The notes: generated from the letters alone by a model not told the origin. A stretch of DNA of 16,689 nucleotides from Bradyrhizobiaceae bacterium (GCA_947475855.1 CANJPN010000065.1:1-16689), one strand, 5' to 3'; shown: positions 1 through 8,197, counted from the stretch's first letter. Numbers and translations are program-made.

Positions 1-446
1 ACAGAAAGTAGCAAGCTATCGCCGCGCCAGCGAGCGCTAGTGAATACATCGCCCCCCCCAATAATCATCCCATCAAAATTGTTCGTCGAGATTCAGAACA
101 TGTGTAACCTGCACAAAAGCCGACGTAGCGCATGGCTGCCTGTGCCGGGCACGAGGCGTAAGCGAGCCACAAGCGGCGACCTTGGTCAAGCCGGCTGACA
201 GCGCGGGAAGCCGCGCCGAAGGACTTTACTCGCGGCTCACTCCTCGCGCATCGAGTGCCGACGGCCGAACGTTGCTCTCAGCAACATGACGCTAACGGAG
301 CGTCACCCAACACCGCAGATCAAGGCGCACGCTTGGGCTGCGACCGCAGGAGGACAGCTCTGCGAGCCGGGCCACCTGGCCCACAACTCCAAAAAGGCAA
401 AGTTCCTTCGCTCGGCCGCGATGAGGAATTTACAGGCGTAGCCCCG
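1..446. other. Gene-free left flank with several short perfect hairpins
   Basis: I see no convincing gene in this stretch. The open frame beginning at 255 on the plus strand runs antisense into the GlcG-like gene and its residues look like no family I know. The region contains a run of eight C (52-59) and several short perfect inverted repeats: GTGCC/GGCAC (142-152), GCGCGG/CCGCGC with a 4-nt loop (201-216), GTTGCT/AGCAAC with a 3-nt loop (271-285), GACGCT/AGCGTC (288-304) and GGGCCA/TGGCCC (369-382). I do not recognise RNase P RNA, SRP RNA, tmRNA, 6S RNA or a tRNA. In GC-rich DNA some such hairpins are expected by chance, so an RNA gene is only a possibility. Confidence 0.5.
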
Positions 447-911
447 TCACTTCTTCACATTCGCCTTACGGTCCTCGAAATCATCGTCCGTTTTGAAGCC
501 CAGCGCATGAATGCCGGCGATCGCGGACTCGTCGTCGGTCTCGTTGACATCGCCGGTGACCCCGATCGCACCGACCACCTCGCCGGTCTCGCCGTCACGG
601 ATCAACTGCCCGCCGCCTTCCAGGAACATCGGCCCGTCTGCCAGCTCCAGCAGGTTCTGCATGAACATCGGCTTCTCGCGCGACTTCTGCAGCACCATCT
701 TCGACGAGCGCCCCATCGCCAGCGCCGCGAACGCCTTCCCATATGAGATCTCGTAGCGCATCAACGACGCACCATCCTGCTTCATGAACACCTTCGGCCG
801 CCCGCCCGCGTCGAGCACCATCGCCGCCAGCGGCCGCAGCTTCATCTGCTCCGCCTTGGCGAACGTCGCCTCGATGATACCTACCGCTTCTTTCAGGCTC
901 AAACCGCGCAT
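447..911 (-). CDS. GlcG/HbpS family heme-degrading-domain-like protein
   Basis: This encodes a 154-residue protein of the GlcG/HbpS (haem-degrading domain, PF03928) family, small alpha/beta proteins of mostly unknown role found beside catabolic genes; HbpS binds haem, and GlcG lies in the glycolate operon. Family features are an N-terminal helix leading into the LAAMVLDAGG strand (about residues 28-37), a helix with SYGKAFAALAMGR (about 56-68), a GGGQLI segment (about 99-104) and the signature GAIGVTGD (about 114-121) followed by an acidic ETDDESA stretch. The length fits the family. The start at 911 is chosen because GGAG lies 6 nt upstream. An in-frame start at 986 would translate into the palindromic repeat at 933-1011. 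No signal peptide is visible, so it is probably cytoplasmic. It lies downstream of, and on the same strand as, the acyl-CoA dehydrogenase gene. The ligand is unknown. Confidence 0.85.
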   Translation of the reverse strand: MRGLSLKEAVGIIEATFAKAEQMKLRPLAAMVLDAGGRPKVFMKQDGASLMRYEISYGKAFAALAMGRSSKMVLQKSREKPMFMQNLLELADGPMFLEGGGQLIRDGETGEVVGAIGVTGDVNETDDESAIAGIHALGFKTDDDFEDRKANVKK

Positions 912-917
912 GAACTG

Positions 918-921
918 CTCC
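918..921 (-). promoter_or_regulatory. Ribosome binding site deciding the GlcG-like start
   Basis: GGAG on the minus strand lies 6 nt before the ATG at 911. This supports that start over the longer frame opening at 986, whose extra codons would fall inside the repeat element. Confidence 0.6.
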
Positions 922-932
922 AAAAAACTTTC

Positions 933-1011
933 CGTAGGGCGGAATAGCGAAGCGTATTCCGCCGCGATGCGCAAATGGCGGAACAAGCCCTGCGGGCTAT
1001 TCCGTCCTACG
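933..1011. repeat. 79-bp double-hairpin palindromic element (full copy)
   Basis: The outer ends CGTAGG (933-938) and CCTACG (1006-1011) pair. Inside are two hairpins. The first is GGCGGAATA (938-946), loop GCGAAGCG, TATTCCGCC (955-963), a perfect 9-bp stem. The second is GGCGGAA (977-983) with TTCCGTC (1000-1006), containing an inner GCCC/GGGC stem (987-990 and 994-997). The 14-base ends (933-946 and 998-1011) are inverted with one mismatch. The element begins 2 nt past the stop codon of the acyl-CoA dehydrogenase and fills most of the gap to the next gene on the same strand. A half copy sits at 8198-8228. It resembles dispersed REP/BIME-like intergenic elements and could stabilise or attenuate the mRNA. 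Confidence 0.8.
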
Positions 1012-1013
1012 CC

Positions 1014-2789
1014 TTAAGCCCCGAACATCTCGGGCGTCGTCTCGTTGACGATGTCGCCCCCACTCGTAACAGTCGTGGCGAGCCCCCCGGTCGCCGGCAG
1101 CAGGTTCTCCGCGAAGAACCGCGCCTGCGCGATCGCCTGCGCCGAATGTCCTTCGCGAGCAGCCGCGAGTGCGCCACGCGCCAGATATGCACCGCCCGCC
1201 GTCAGGCCGAACAAGCGCAGGTACGGCGTCGCCCCAGCCATCGCAAGTTCGGGGGTCTTCGCCAGCGCGCCGCCCATCCAGTGGCTCGTCTGTTTCAATG
1301 CGGCTACTGCCTCGCCCAGCCGCTCCGCCATCCGCCCGAACGCCGGCTGGTTAGACGCCTTTACGTCAGCGACGGTCTTCTCCAGCTCCGCGATGTAGGC
1401 AGCCGCCACCTTTCCGCCTTCCAGCGGAAGCTTGCGGGTTACGAGGTCGATCGACTGGATGCCGTTCGTGCCCTCGTAGATCGGCAGGATGCGCGCATCG
1501 CGATAGAACTGCGCAGCGCCCGTCTCCTCGATGAACCCCATGCCGCCATGGATCTGCACGCCCATCGAGGCGACTTCCACGCCGACGTCGGTCGAGAAAG
1601 CCTTCGCTATCGGGGTCAGCAACGCCGCACGCGCAGCCGCCTGCGTCCGCTCCGCTTCGCTCGTCCCGCGATCCGCTACATCGAGCGCTGCCGCCGTCGC
1701 CACGCAGATCATCCGCGCCGCCTGCGTCATCGATTGCATCGTCAGCAGTGTCCGCCGGATGTCGGCATGCTCGATGATCGGAGCCATATCCGTGCCGCGC
1801 GTGTTCGCCGAACGGCCCTGCCTGCGCTCCTTAGCGTATGCCAAAGCGTGCTGCATCGCCCGGTCGGCGAGCGCCACACCCTGCATCCCGACGCCGAGCC
1901 GCGCCGCATTCATCATGATGAACATGACGTTGAGACCGCGGTTCTCCTCGCCCACGAGCCAGCCGGTCGCGCCGTCCTTCTCGCCGTACTTCATCACGCA
2001 CGTCGGGCTCGCATGGATGCCGAGCTTGTGCTCGAGGCTGGCGCAGATCACGTCGTTGCGCGCGCCCACCGATCCATCGGCATTGACGAGATACTTCGGC
2101 ACCAAAAACAGCGAAATGCCCCGCGTTCCCGCCGGCGCATCCGGCAATCGCGCCAGCACGAGGTGCACGATGTTGGGCGTCATCTCGTGATCGCCGTAGG
2201 TGATGAAGATCTTCGTACCGAAGATCCGATACGTGCCGTCCGGCTGACGTTCCGCGCGCGTGCGGAGCGCGCCCAGATCCGAGCCCGCGTGTGGCTCGGT
2301 GAGGTTCATAGTCCCGGTCCACTCGCCCGATACGAGTTTCGGGATGTATGTCGCCTTCAACTCTTCCGTGCCATGGGATTCGAGGGCATCGACCGCCCCT
2401 TGGCTCAACATCGGACACAGACCGAAGCCAAGGTTGGCCGCATTCCAGATCTCACAGGCCGTCATCGAAACGACTTCGGGCAGTCCCTGGCCGCCCCATC
2501 TCTCGCTGCCGGGCAGCGATACCCACCCGCCGTCCGCGAACGCCTTGTAGGCCTCGGTCCAGCCCGGCGGCGTCACGACCTTGCCGTCGACGAGCTTTGA
2601 GCCGGCCTTGTCGCCGCTGGCATTGAGCGGTGCGAGCACTTCCGCCCCGAACTTGCCTGCTTCCTCGATCACCGCCCGGATCGTATCGACATCGAGACTA
2701 CCGTAGATACCACGGGCAATCAGCCCATCGAGATCACCTGCGGTCTTGAGCGCGAGCATCATGTCGTTTACGGGAGCGGTATAAGCCAT
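1014..2789 (-). CDS. Acyl-CoA dehydrogenase, DmdC-like (long-form)
   Basis: This 591-residue FAD flavoenzyme would catalyse alpha,beta-dehydrogenation of an acyl-CoA thioester, passing electrons to ETF. It belongs to the roughly 600-residue branch with extra N- and C-terminal domains, which includes 3-methylmercaptopropionyl-CoA dehydrogenase DmdC. Visible features: an N-terminal extension (about 1-75), the FAD/substrate segment MNLTEPHAGSDLG (161-173), FGTKIFITYGDHE (190-202), IHGGMGFIEE (413-422) and LPIYEGTNGIQS (435-446), with Glu439 as the likely catalytic base, and a helical C-terminal domain from about 455. The length fits the family. I chose ATG at 2789 because AACAGG lies 8 nt upstream; GTG at 2798 is in frame but has no room for a ribosome binding site. 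No dmdA, dmdB or dmdD lies nearby, so the real substrate could be another short or branched acyl-CoA. Confidence 0.9.
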   Translation of the reverse strand: MAYTAPVNDMMLALKTAGDLDGLIARGIYGSLDVDTIRAVIEEAGKFGAEVLAPLNASGDKAGSKLVDGKVVTPPGWTEAYKAFADGGWVSLPGSERWGGQGLPEVVSMTACEIWNAANLGFGLCPMLSQGAVDALESHGTEELKATYIPKLVSGEWTGTMNLTEPHAGSDLGALRTRAERQPDGTYRIFGTKIFITYGDHEMTPNIVHLVLARLPDAPAGTRGISLFLVPKYLVNADGSVGARNDVICASLEHKLGIHASPTCVMKYGEKDGATGWLVGEENRGLNVMFIMMNAARLGVGMQGVALADRAMQHALAYAKERRQGRSANTRGTDMAPIIEHADIRRTLLTMQSMTQAARMICVATAAALDVADRGTSEAERTQAAARAALLTPIAKAFSTDVGVEVASMGVQIHGGMGFIEETGAAQFYRDARILPIYEGTNGIQSIDLVTRKLPLEGGKVAAAYIAELEKTVADVKASNQPAFGRMAERLGEAVAALKQTSHWMGGALAKTPELAMAGATPYLRLFGLTAGGAYLARGALAAAREGHSAQAIAQARFFAENLLPATGGLATTVTSGGDIVNETTPEMFGA

Positions 2790-2916
2790 GGCGGTCACCT
2801 GTTGATCTCGTCCCCCCGGCCGAAACTAGCGCTTTGCGATATCGGGCATCGGGAACGGCGGCACCCTAAGCCGAACTCAACGCCCGCGCAAAGCCGTCCA
2901 AAGGTCAAACCTGCGT

Positions 2917-3885
2917 ATGCCGATCGTGAAGCCCACACCGGAAACCATCGCGGCAGCGGCCGAGGCGCTGCGCCGGGGTGATCTCGTGGCCTTCCCCACC
3001 GAGACCGTTTACGGCCTGGGGGCCGACGCCACCAATTCGCGCGCCGTTGCCCGCGTGTTCGAGGCTAAGGGCCGGCCGCGTTTCAACCCGCTGATCGCGC
3101 ATGTCGCCGACCTCGCTGCGGCCGAACGCATAGCAAGTTTTCCACCTCTCGCACGCCGGCTGGCAGAAGCCTTCTGGCCGGGCCCGCTGACCCTCGTCCT
3201 GCGAAAACGCCTCGCCGGCAAGATCTCGGATTTCGTCACGGTCGGCCTGGAGACCGTCGCCGTCCGCGTGCCTGCCCACCCCGTGGCGCTGGCCCTTTTG
3301 GCGGCCGCCGAAATTCCCGTGGCAGCTCCGTCGGCCAATCGCTCCGGCCACGTCAGCCCAACGCTCGCAAACCACGTCCTCGATGACCTCGGCGATATCC
3401 CGGCGCTGATCCTCGACGGCGGTCCAACCGCGCACGGCCTCGAGTCCACGATCATCGACGCCAGCGAACACGACATCGTCCAACTACGGGCTGGCGCACT
3501 GCCAGCCGAGGCTATCGAGCGGTTCCTTGCGATAAGGATCAATCGCGCAGCCGAAGCCGTTGATCCCGCAACCGGCGAACGCCCGATCGCGCCGGGCCAA
3601 CTCGCGAGCCACTACGCACCCGGCGCACCGCTGCGTCTCGAAGCAACGCACACGCGCCCCGGTGAAGCATTGCTCGCCTTTGGCCCCGACGCGCTGCGCC
3701 ATGACGGCTCGACCTTCAACCTCAGCCCGACCGGCGATCTCGTCGAAGCTGGCGCAAACCTGTTTGCGGCCCTGCGAAAGCTCGATGCATCCCATCCCAC
3801 CGCTATAGCCGTCATGCCTATCCCGGATACCGGTCTCGGCGAAGCGATCAACGACCGCCTTCGGCGCGGCGCCGCACCGAAATAG
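2917..3885 (+). CDS. sua5: L-threonylcarbamoyladenylate synthase (TsaC/Sua5, long form)
   Basis: This makes threonylcarbamoyl-AMP from threonine, bicarbonate and ATP, the first step of the t6A modification at position 37 of ANN-decoding tRNAs; TsaD and partners then transfer the group. The 322-residue protein has the YrdC-like fold with FPTETVYGLG (26-35), KGRPRFNPL (51-59), WPGPLT (87-92), APSANRSGHVSPT (137-149) and LESTIID (175-181). The linker PGQLASHYAPGAP (226-238) leads into the C-terminal Sua5 domain, so it is the Sua5 type rather than the short TsaC type. The start at 2917 puts the YrdC domain right at the N-terminus, and AAGG lies 12 nt upstream, which is distant. It is divergent from the acyl-CoA dehydrogenase gene, with 127 bp between them. 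The enzyme should be cytoplasmic and essential or nearly so. Confidence 0.95.
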   Translation: MPIVKPTPETIAAAAEALRRGDLVAFPTETVYGLGADATNSRAVARVFEAKGRPRFNPLIAHVADLAAAERIASFPPLARRLAEAFWPGPLTLVLRKRLAGKISDFVTVGLETVAVRVPAHPVALALLAAAEIPVAAPSANRSGHVSPTLANHVLDDLGDIPALILDGGPTAHGLESTIIDASEHDIVQLRAGALPAEAIERFLAIRINRAAEAVDPATGERPIAPGQLASHYAPGAPLRLEATHTRPGEALLAFGPDALRHDGSTFNLSPTGDLVEAGANLFAALRKLDASHPTAIAVMPIPDTGLGEAINDRLRRGAAPK

Positions 3886-3933
3886 CGCCGCTCCGCCGCC
3901 AAAGCGCTCCGCAAACGAACCGAGAGGCGCATA

Positions 3934-3962
3934 TTGCCCGCATGCACATAGCGCGCGACAAT
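3934..3962 (+). promoter_or_regulatory. Candidate sigma-70-type promoter for the accessory gene run
   Basis: TTGCCC (3934-3939) and GACAAT (3957-3962) are 17 nt apart and match the -35 and -10 consensus at 4 of 6 positions each. They would start transcription about 40 nt before the amidohydrolase ATG at 4007. This is a weak match found by eye; matches this good also occur by chance. Confidence 0.3.
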
Positions 3963-4006
3963 GCGTGCGAAAAAGGATTCCCGGAGAGCGAGGCGCACGA
4001 AGCGAT

Positions 4007-5233
4007 ATGACGACTCCACGTGACAGTTCGAACCGCGAGCCCACACGCGGCGGCTTCGACACGACGCAACTTCTCCGCAAAGCTTCCGAGCAAGCTGCCG
4101 AGCGCGGCTTCGACGACGTCCTCATCATCGACGTCGATGCGCACCACTACGAGACCGAAGCATTCCGGGAGATCGCGCAATACATCGACGATCCCGTGAT
4201 GCGCCAGGAAGCGCTTTTCCAAGGGGCGGGCTCGGGCGGCATCATGTCGGACCTCGGCAACTACCAATCCGTCATGGGCCGCATCACGCGCTATCCCGGC
4301 CGCCGCCAGGAGCAGACGCCGCCGACGCCCCATCGCGACATCACTTTGACACGCCGCTGGATGGACGCGATGGGCGTCGACTACGCCTGTCTGTTCCCGA
4401 CCCCGATGCTGGCGCTCGGCAGTTGCCCGCGCATCGAAATCGAGGTCGGCCTCGCCCGCGCCTATAACCGGTGGCTGTGCGAGAAGATCCTGGCGGAAGA
4501 CAAGCGCATCAAGTCGATGCTGTATCTTCCGCTCAACGCGCCCAAGGCCTGCGAGCGCACGGTCGAGGAGTTCGCCGGCAAGCCCGGCGTGATCGGCTTC
4601 ATGGTGACCGCCCCGCACTACCGGCAGGTCCACGACAACGACTACGCGCGAACCTACGCCATGCTCGAGGAACGAGGCCTCCCGCTTGCCTTCCACGCCG
4701 GCTTCCCGTCGGGCGACGCGGCCCTGAGCTTGACCAACCGCTTCATCGGCCTGCACACCCTGGGCTTTCCGTGGTTCAATATGATTCACATGGTCAACTG
4801 GCTCGTGAACGGCATGCCCGAGCGGTTCCCCAAGCTCAAGACGATCTGGATCGAATCCGGGTTAGCTTGGATTCCATTCGTGATGCAGCGCATCGACAAC
4901 GAATTCATGATGCGCCGCTCGGATGCTCCGCTCTTGAAGCGCCGGCCATCGGAGTACATGCGCGAGATGTTCTATTCGTCCCAGCCCATGGAGATGGTCG
5001 ACAACCGCAAGGCGCTGGAGCTGACCTTCGAAATGATCAACGCCGAGACGCAACTGCTCTACTCTTCCGACTATCCACACTGGGACATGGACCTGCCGAG
5101 CACCATCTGGGACTTGCCTTTCCTCGACGAAAGGGCCAAGCGCAACATTCTCGGCGGCAATGCACAGCGCCTGTTCGGCCTCGACGCGACATTGTCGGCT
5201 CCCAAACTCGCGCGAAAAAAGAAGCGCGGATAA
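4007..5233 (+). CDS. Amidohydrolase-2 family metal-dependent hydrolase/decarboxylase
   Basis: This 408-residue TIM-barrel enzyme belongs to the amidohydrolase superfamily (PF04909), whose members include ACMSD-type decarboxylases and lactone or amide hydrolases acting on aromatic-breakdown products. Metal-binding features are DVDAHHYE near the N-terminus (Asp42, Asp44, His46), LAFHAGF (His230), the IWIESGLAWIP segment (280-290) and SSDYPHWD (353-360) with a likely catalytic Asp355. The end segment ILGGNAQRLFGL (381-392) is typical of the family. The start is ATG at 4007; GTG at 3965 is in frame, but the 14 extra residues look unconserved and neither start has a strong ribosome binding site. 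No signal peptide is seen. It is the first gene of the plus-strand run, 77 bp before the Bug-family gene. The exact reaction cannot be told: hydrolysis or non-oxidative decarboxylation are both possible. Confidence 0.88.
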   Translation: MTTPRDSSNREPTRGGFDTTQLLRKASEQAAERGFDDVLIIDVDAHHYETEAFREIAQYIDDPVMRQEALFQGAGSGGIMSDLGNYQSVMGRITRYPGRRQEQTPPTPHRDITLTRRWMDAMGVDYACLFPTPMLALGSCPRIEIEVGLARAYNRWLCEKILAEDKRIKSMLYLPLNAPKACERTVEEFAGKPGVIGFMVTAPHYRQVHDNDYARTYAMLEERGLPLAFHAGFPSGDAALSLTNRFIGLHTLGFPWFNMIHMVNWLVNGMPERFPKLKTIWIESGLAWIPFVMQRIDNEFMMRRSDAPLLKRRPSEYMREMFYSSQPMEMVDNRKALELTFEMINAETQLLYSSDYPHWDMDLPSTIWDLPFLDERAKRNILGGNAQRLFGLDATLSAPKLARKKKRG

Positions 5234-5294
5234 GACAACTGACGAAGTAGAATTACCGCCGGCACGCTTGCACCAGAACAAGCAGAGCGCCCAT

Positions 5295-5300
5295 AGGAGG
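5295..5300 (+). promoter_or_regulatory. Strong ribosome binding site of the Bug-family gene
   Basis: A perfect AGGAGG lies 10 nt before the ATG at 5311. It suggests high translation of the binding protein relative to the amidohydrolase upstream, which has no strong site. Confidence 0.6.
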
Positions 5301-5310
5301 AAACATCACG

Positions 5311-6351
5311 ATGCTTCGAACCCTGCTTCGTCGCTTCGCGCTGCTATCGCTGGTTCAAGCTATGCCGCTGGCGTATGCCCAGGCCGACGAGGTCGCCGAC
5401 TTCTACCGCGGGCGCAACATCAATATCGTTGCCGGCCACGAGGTCGGCACGGGCTTCGACTTCTACGGCCGCGCACTCGCCCGACACATCGGCAGACACA
5501 TTCCCGGCAATCCCACGGTCGTATCGCAGAACATGGTCGGCGCGGTCGGTATCGTCGCCGCCAACTGGCTCTACAATCTCGCGCCGAAGGACGGCACGTC
5601 GATCGTAATCTTCGCGCATACCGTGCCCCTCGAGCCGATCCTCGGCCAGGGCGCCGGCAAGTTCGATCCGCGTCGCTTCAACTGGATCGGCAATATGGAC
5701 GAATCCGTCGGTGTGTGTGGCGTTTGGCACACCGCTGGCGTGAATGCGTTCGCCGAACTGCAAAACCGCGAAATCCTCGTCGGCGCATCGGGCTCCGGCG
5801 CGGCGGGCCCCCTCAGCGTATCGCCCATCGCACTCAAGAACATCCTTGGCGCTCGGCTCAAGGTCATCCAGGGCTACAAGGGGTCCACGGAGATCAAGCT
5901 CGCGCTCGCTCGCGGCGAGGTTCAGGGCATCTGCGGACTGCCGCTGTCGACATTGAAAGCCGAATGGAAAGACCACTGGGAAAAGCGCGAGTTCATCCCC
6001 CTGCTGCAGCTCAGCCGAACCCCGCACACCGATCTCGCCCCGGCGCCGCACATCTTCGATCTCGCCCGAAATGCCGACGAGCGCCAGGTTCTCGACCTGA
6101 TCTTCGGAGTCCAGGCAATGGGTCGTCCGTTCGCCGCAGCCCCCGGCACGCCCCCCGAACGAACCGCAGCTTTGCGCTCTGCCTTCATGGCAACCATGCG
6201 CGATCCAGCCTTCCTCGCCGAGGCAACAAAGATAAACCTCGACCTGAAGCCGTTGTCCGGCGAGCAGCTGGCGACACTCCTCGAACAGTTTCTCGCCGCC
6301 CCGCCCGCCATCGTCGAGCGCGCACGCGCCGCGATCAAACCCGCGCCATGA
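5311..6351 (+). CDS. Bug/TctC-family tripartite tricarboxylate transporter substrate-binding protein
   Basis: This 346-residue periplasmic binding protein of the Bug (TctC, PF03401) family would capture a small carboxylate or similar solute for a tripartite tricarboxylate transporter. The N-terminus is a signal peptide: MLRTLLRRF, a hydrophobic core, and cleavage probably after AYA (about residue 23). Family features are the opening FYRGRNINIVAGHEVGTGFDFYGRAL (from 31), which corresponds to the usual G-x-I/V-x-L-V-x-x-x-x-G-G-G-x-D pattern in diverged form, then PTVVSQNMVGAVGIVAANWLY (from 68), the GASGSGAAGP loop (158-167), and GYKGSTEIKLALARGEVQG (188-206). No TctA or TctB membrane gene lies in the window; orphan Bug proteins are common in this phylum. 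It overlaps no downstream start: the next gene begins 17 nt after its stop. Confidence 0.9.
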   Translation: MLRTLLRRFALLSLVQAMPLAYAQADEVADFYRGRNINIVAGHEVGTGFDFYGRALARHIGRHIPGNPTVVSQNMVGAVGIVAANWLYNLAPKDGTSIVIFAHTVPLEPILGQGAGKFDPRRFNWIGNMDESVGVCGVWHTAGVNAFAELQNREILVGASGSGAAGPLSVSPIALKNILGARLKVIQGYKGSTEIKLALARGEVQGICGLPLSTLKAEWKDHWEKREFIPLLQLSRTPHTDLAPAPHIFDLARNADERQVLDLIFGVQAMGRPFAAAPGTPPERTAALRSAFMATMRDPAFLAEATKINLDLKPLSGEQLATLLEQFLAAPPAIVERARAAIKPAP

Positions 6352-6355
6352 CTCC

Positions 6356-6360
6356 AGGAG
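6356..6360 (+). promoter_or_regulatory. Ribosome binding site deciding the flavin-reductase-like start
   Basis: AGGAG lies 8 nt before the ATG at 6369. A second in-frame ATG at 6348 overlaps the TGA of the upstream gene (ATGA) but has no comparable site, so 6369 is preferred. The ATGA start would add seven residues. Confidence 0.6.
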
Positions 6361-6368
6361 CCCCCTTC

Positions 6369-7013
6369 ATGCAGGACGACCTCGTCTACCAGCCGGAAAA
6401 ATACTGGGACCGGCTCTGGGCGCCGGGAGGTCATGCCGCAATCGTCACCACGGTCGACGAGGCAGGCCGCGTCAATGCCGCGGCCTACGCGACCGCTGTG
6501 CGGATCGTCCACAATCCCGTGCAGATCGCCTTCACCACGAGCCAGACCGGACACACCGGCAACAACCTCAAGGCCACTGGACAGTTTGTCGTCAATCTCC
6601 CGCCGTTCGATCGTGAAATCCTGGAAAAAGTTCGCATCGTCGGCCTGCCTTTCGCCCAAGGCGTCAACGAACTCGAAAAGGCCGGCCTCACCGAAGTTCC
6701 CTCCACCACAGTGAAGCCACCGCGCATCCTGGAGTGCACCCGGCATTTCGAATGCGAAGTCGTCTGGACCAAGGATTGGCTCTACCGGACAATGGTCGTC
6801 GGCAGCGTTTTGGCGGCCTCCGTTCACAAGACCCTGGTAGACGCTAAGGGTTACATCATCTGGGACAAGGTAAAACCGGTCGCCTTCTGCGGCGCCCCCT
6901 ACGTCAACCAGTTCGTAGGGACCACCGAGCCGATGGCTGTCGGCATGCCCTATGATGGCCCCGAGGCCGACGCTGGCGAGAAGAGCACCCGCAGCTATTT
7001 TGAGGACATGTAG
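6369..7013 (+). CDS. Flavin reductase-like domain protein (DIM6/NTAB type)
   Basis: This 214-residue protein has the FMN-binding split-barrel fold of the flavin reductase-like family (PF01613), whose members reduce FMN or FAD with NAD(P)H for partner monooxygenases or act as flavoprotein oxidoreductases. Seen in order: an N-terminal YWDRLWAPGGHAAIVTTVDEAG segment (12-33), NAAAYATAVRIVHNPVQIAF (36-55), the typical HTGNNLKATGQFVVNLP stretch (62-78) where family members place the flavin phosphate, a FECEVVWTKDWLYRTMVVGSVLAASV strand pair (127-152) and a C-terminal tail. The length fits. Its start lies 17 nt after the Bug gene stop, so the two are probably co-transcribed. No obvious flavin-dependent monooxygenase partner is encoded here, so the partner is elsewhere or the protein works alone. 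Confidence 0.87.
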   Translation: MQDDLVYQPEKYWDRLWAPGGHAAIVTTVDEAGRVNAAAYATAVRIVHNPVQIAFTTSQTGHTGNNLKATGQFVVNLPPFDREILEKVRIVGLPFAQGVNELEKAGLTEVPSTTVKPPRILECTRHFECEVVWTKDWLYRTMVVGSVLAASVHKTLVDAKGYIIWDKVKPVAFCGAPYVNQFVGTTEPMAVGMPYDGPEADAGEKSTRSYFEDM

Positions 7014-7118
7014 CAACCGGACGCGTACCCGGCATCACGGTGTTGCAGACCAAGCTCTGGACACGGCCCGCCCGCGCCTTCACTGTCTGCCCAAACGACG
7101 TATTCCAGGAGGAATTCC

Positions 7119-8189
7119 ATGCACGCCGCTCGCAAACCCGCCGTCGCCCTGCAACCGCTCTTCGATCCTGCCGGCTGGACCAAAGATGACCTCGCTCGCG
7201 ACAAGAGCTGGGTACACGAGCTGACCGCACCGGAGATCGCCGATCTCGACCGCGCGGTCGCCGAAGTCGAACGAAATGGCATTCCCCTCCTCGACTTGAA
7301 GCGGGCGGATTTCGCCCTTCCCACGCTCGGCACAACGCTCGACAAGCTGCGTGCTGATCTGATCGAAGGACGAGGCCTCGCGCTCATTCGCGGAGTGCCT
7401 GTGCATCGCTACACACGCCAGCAATGCGGCATCGCCTATTTCGGTATCGGCACCTGGTTCGGCGAACCCGTGTCCCAGAACGCCAAGGGCCACCTGCTCG
7501 GCCACGTCAAGGATCTCGGCAACACCTCGTTCGCCGACCCCAAGAACCGCGGCTATCAGACTCACGACAAACTGCCCTTCCATTCCGATAGCTGCGACGT
7601 CGTCGGTCTGCTCTGCCTGCATCACTCGCAGTCGGGCGGTGAGAGCACTGTCGTCAGCACCGTCACGATCTACAACGAAATGCAGAAGAAGCGGCCCGAT
7701 CTGGTCGCCGAACTGTGCCAACCGATCTGGCGCGACCGGCGCGGCGAAATCCCCGAGGGTGCGCAACCCTATTACCAGATCCCCGTTTTCAGCTTCGAGC
7801 AGGGCTATTTCACCTGCAACTGGCAGGGCGGATATATCCGCTCAGCTCAGCGGTTCGAGGAATTGCCACGTCACTCACCTGCGATGCTCGAAGCACTCGA
7901 CATGTTCAGTCAGCTTGCTCGCGATCTCTGCTACAGCATGGACTTTCGCCAGGGCGACATCCAGCTGTTGCACAACCACGTCACCGTGCACTCGCGGACC
8001 GAATACGTCGATTTCCCCGAGCCAGAGAAGAAGCGCCACCTGCTGCGCCTGTGGCTCGCGACACCCGGCGGCCGTCCGCTCTCTTCAGCCTTCATGAACC
8101 GCTACGGCAAGGCCATGCTCGGCAAGCGCCCGGCCGGCGGCGTCATCGTCCCCGGCATGAAGTTCAAGGCGCCGTTGGAAGCAGAGTAA
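7119..8189 (+). CDS. TauD/TfdA-family Fe(II)/2-oxoglutarate-dependent dioxygenase
   Basis: This 356-residue non-haem iron oxygenase is of the TauD/TfdA type, which hydroxylates a substrate while converting 2-oxoglutarate and O2 to succinate and CO2. The facial triad is visible: HSD (His155, Asp157) in KLPFHSDSCDVVGLLCL, and the distal His291 in LLHNHVTVHSRTEYVDF, which aligns with the usual N-x4-H-x-R motif. Arg310 in RHLLRLWLA is the expected 2-oxoglutarate carboxylate ligand. The start at 7119 has a perfect AGGAGG 6 nt upstream (7107-7112). It follows the flavin-reductase-like gene by 105 bp and precedes an ABC binding protein gene, a pairing reminiscent of tauA-tauD. The substrate is not predictable: family members act on taurine, other sulfonates, aryloxyacids, betaines and many more. 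Confidence 0.9.
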   Translation: MHAARKPAVALQPLFDPAGWTKDDLARDKSWVHELTAPEIADLDRAVAEVERNGIPLLDLKRADFALPTLGTTLDKLRADLIEGRGLALIRGVPVHRYTRQQCGIAYFGIGTWFGEPVSQNAKGHLLGHVKDLGNTSFADPKNRGYQTHDKLPFHSDSCDVVGLLCLHHSQSGGESTVVSTVTIYNEMQKKRPDLVAELCQPIWRDRRGEIPEGAQPYYQIPVFSFEQGYFTCNWQGGYIRSAQRFEELPRHSPAMLEALDMFSQLARDLCYSMDFRQGDIQLLHNHVTVHSRTEYVDFPEPEKKRHLLRLWLATPGGRPLSSAFMNRYGKAMLGKRPAGGVIVPGMKFKAPLEAE

Positions 8190-8197
8190 TGCCTCCT

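Noticed and set aside
933..1011. Palindromic element as a simple CRISPR or intrinsic terminator
   Set aside because: There is no repeat-spacer periodicity and no T-run after the hairpins; a dispersed double-hairpin repeat fits better.
975..2600. 541-codon plus-strand open frame
   Set aside because: It is antisense to the acyl-CoA dehydrogenase, is very rich in Arg and His and shows no family motif; it is a shadow caused by third-position GC bias.
3848..4789. 313-codon minus-strand open frame opposite the amidohydrolase
   Set aside because: The plus-strand frame has the metal-binding motifs and family ending; this one is a shadow.
5160..6347. Upstream part of a long frame that opens at 5160 and ends at 7013
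   Set aside because: Only the part from 6369 has family motifs. The upstream part overlaps the amidohydrolase and Bug genes in another frame and is Arg-rich.
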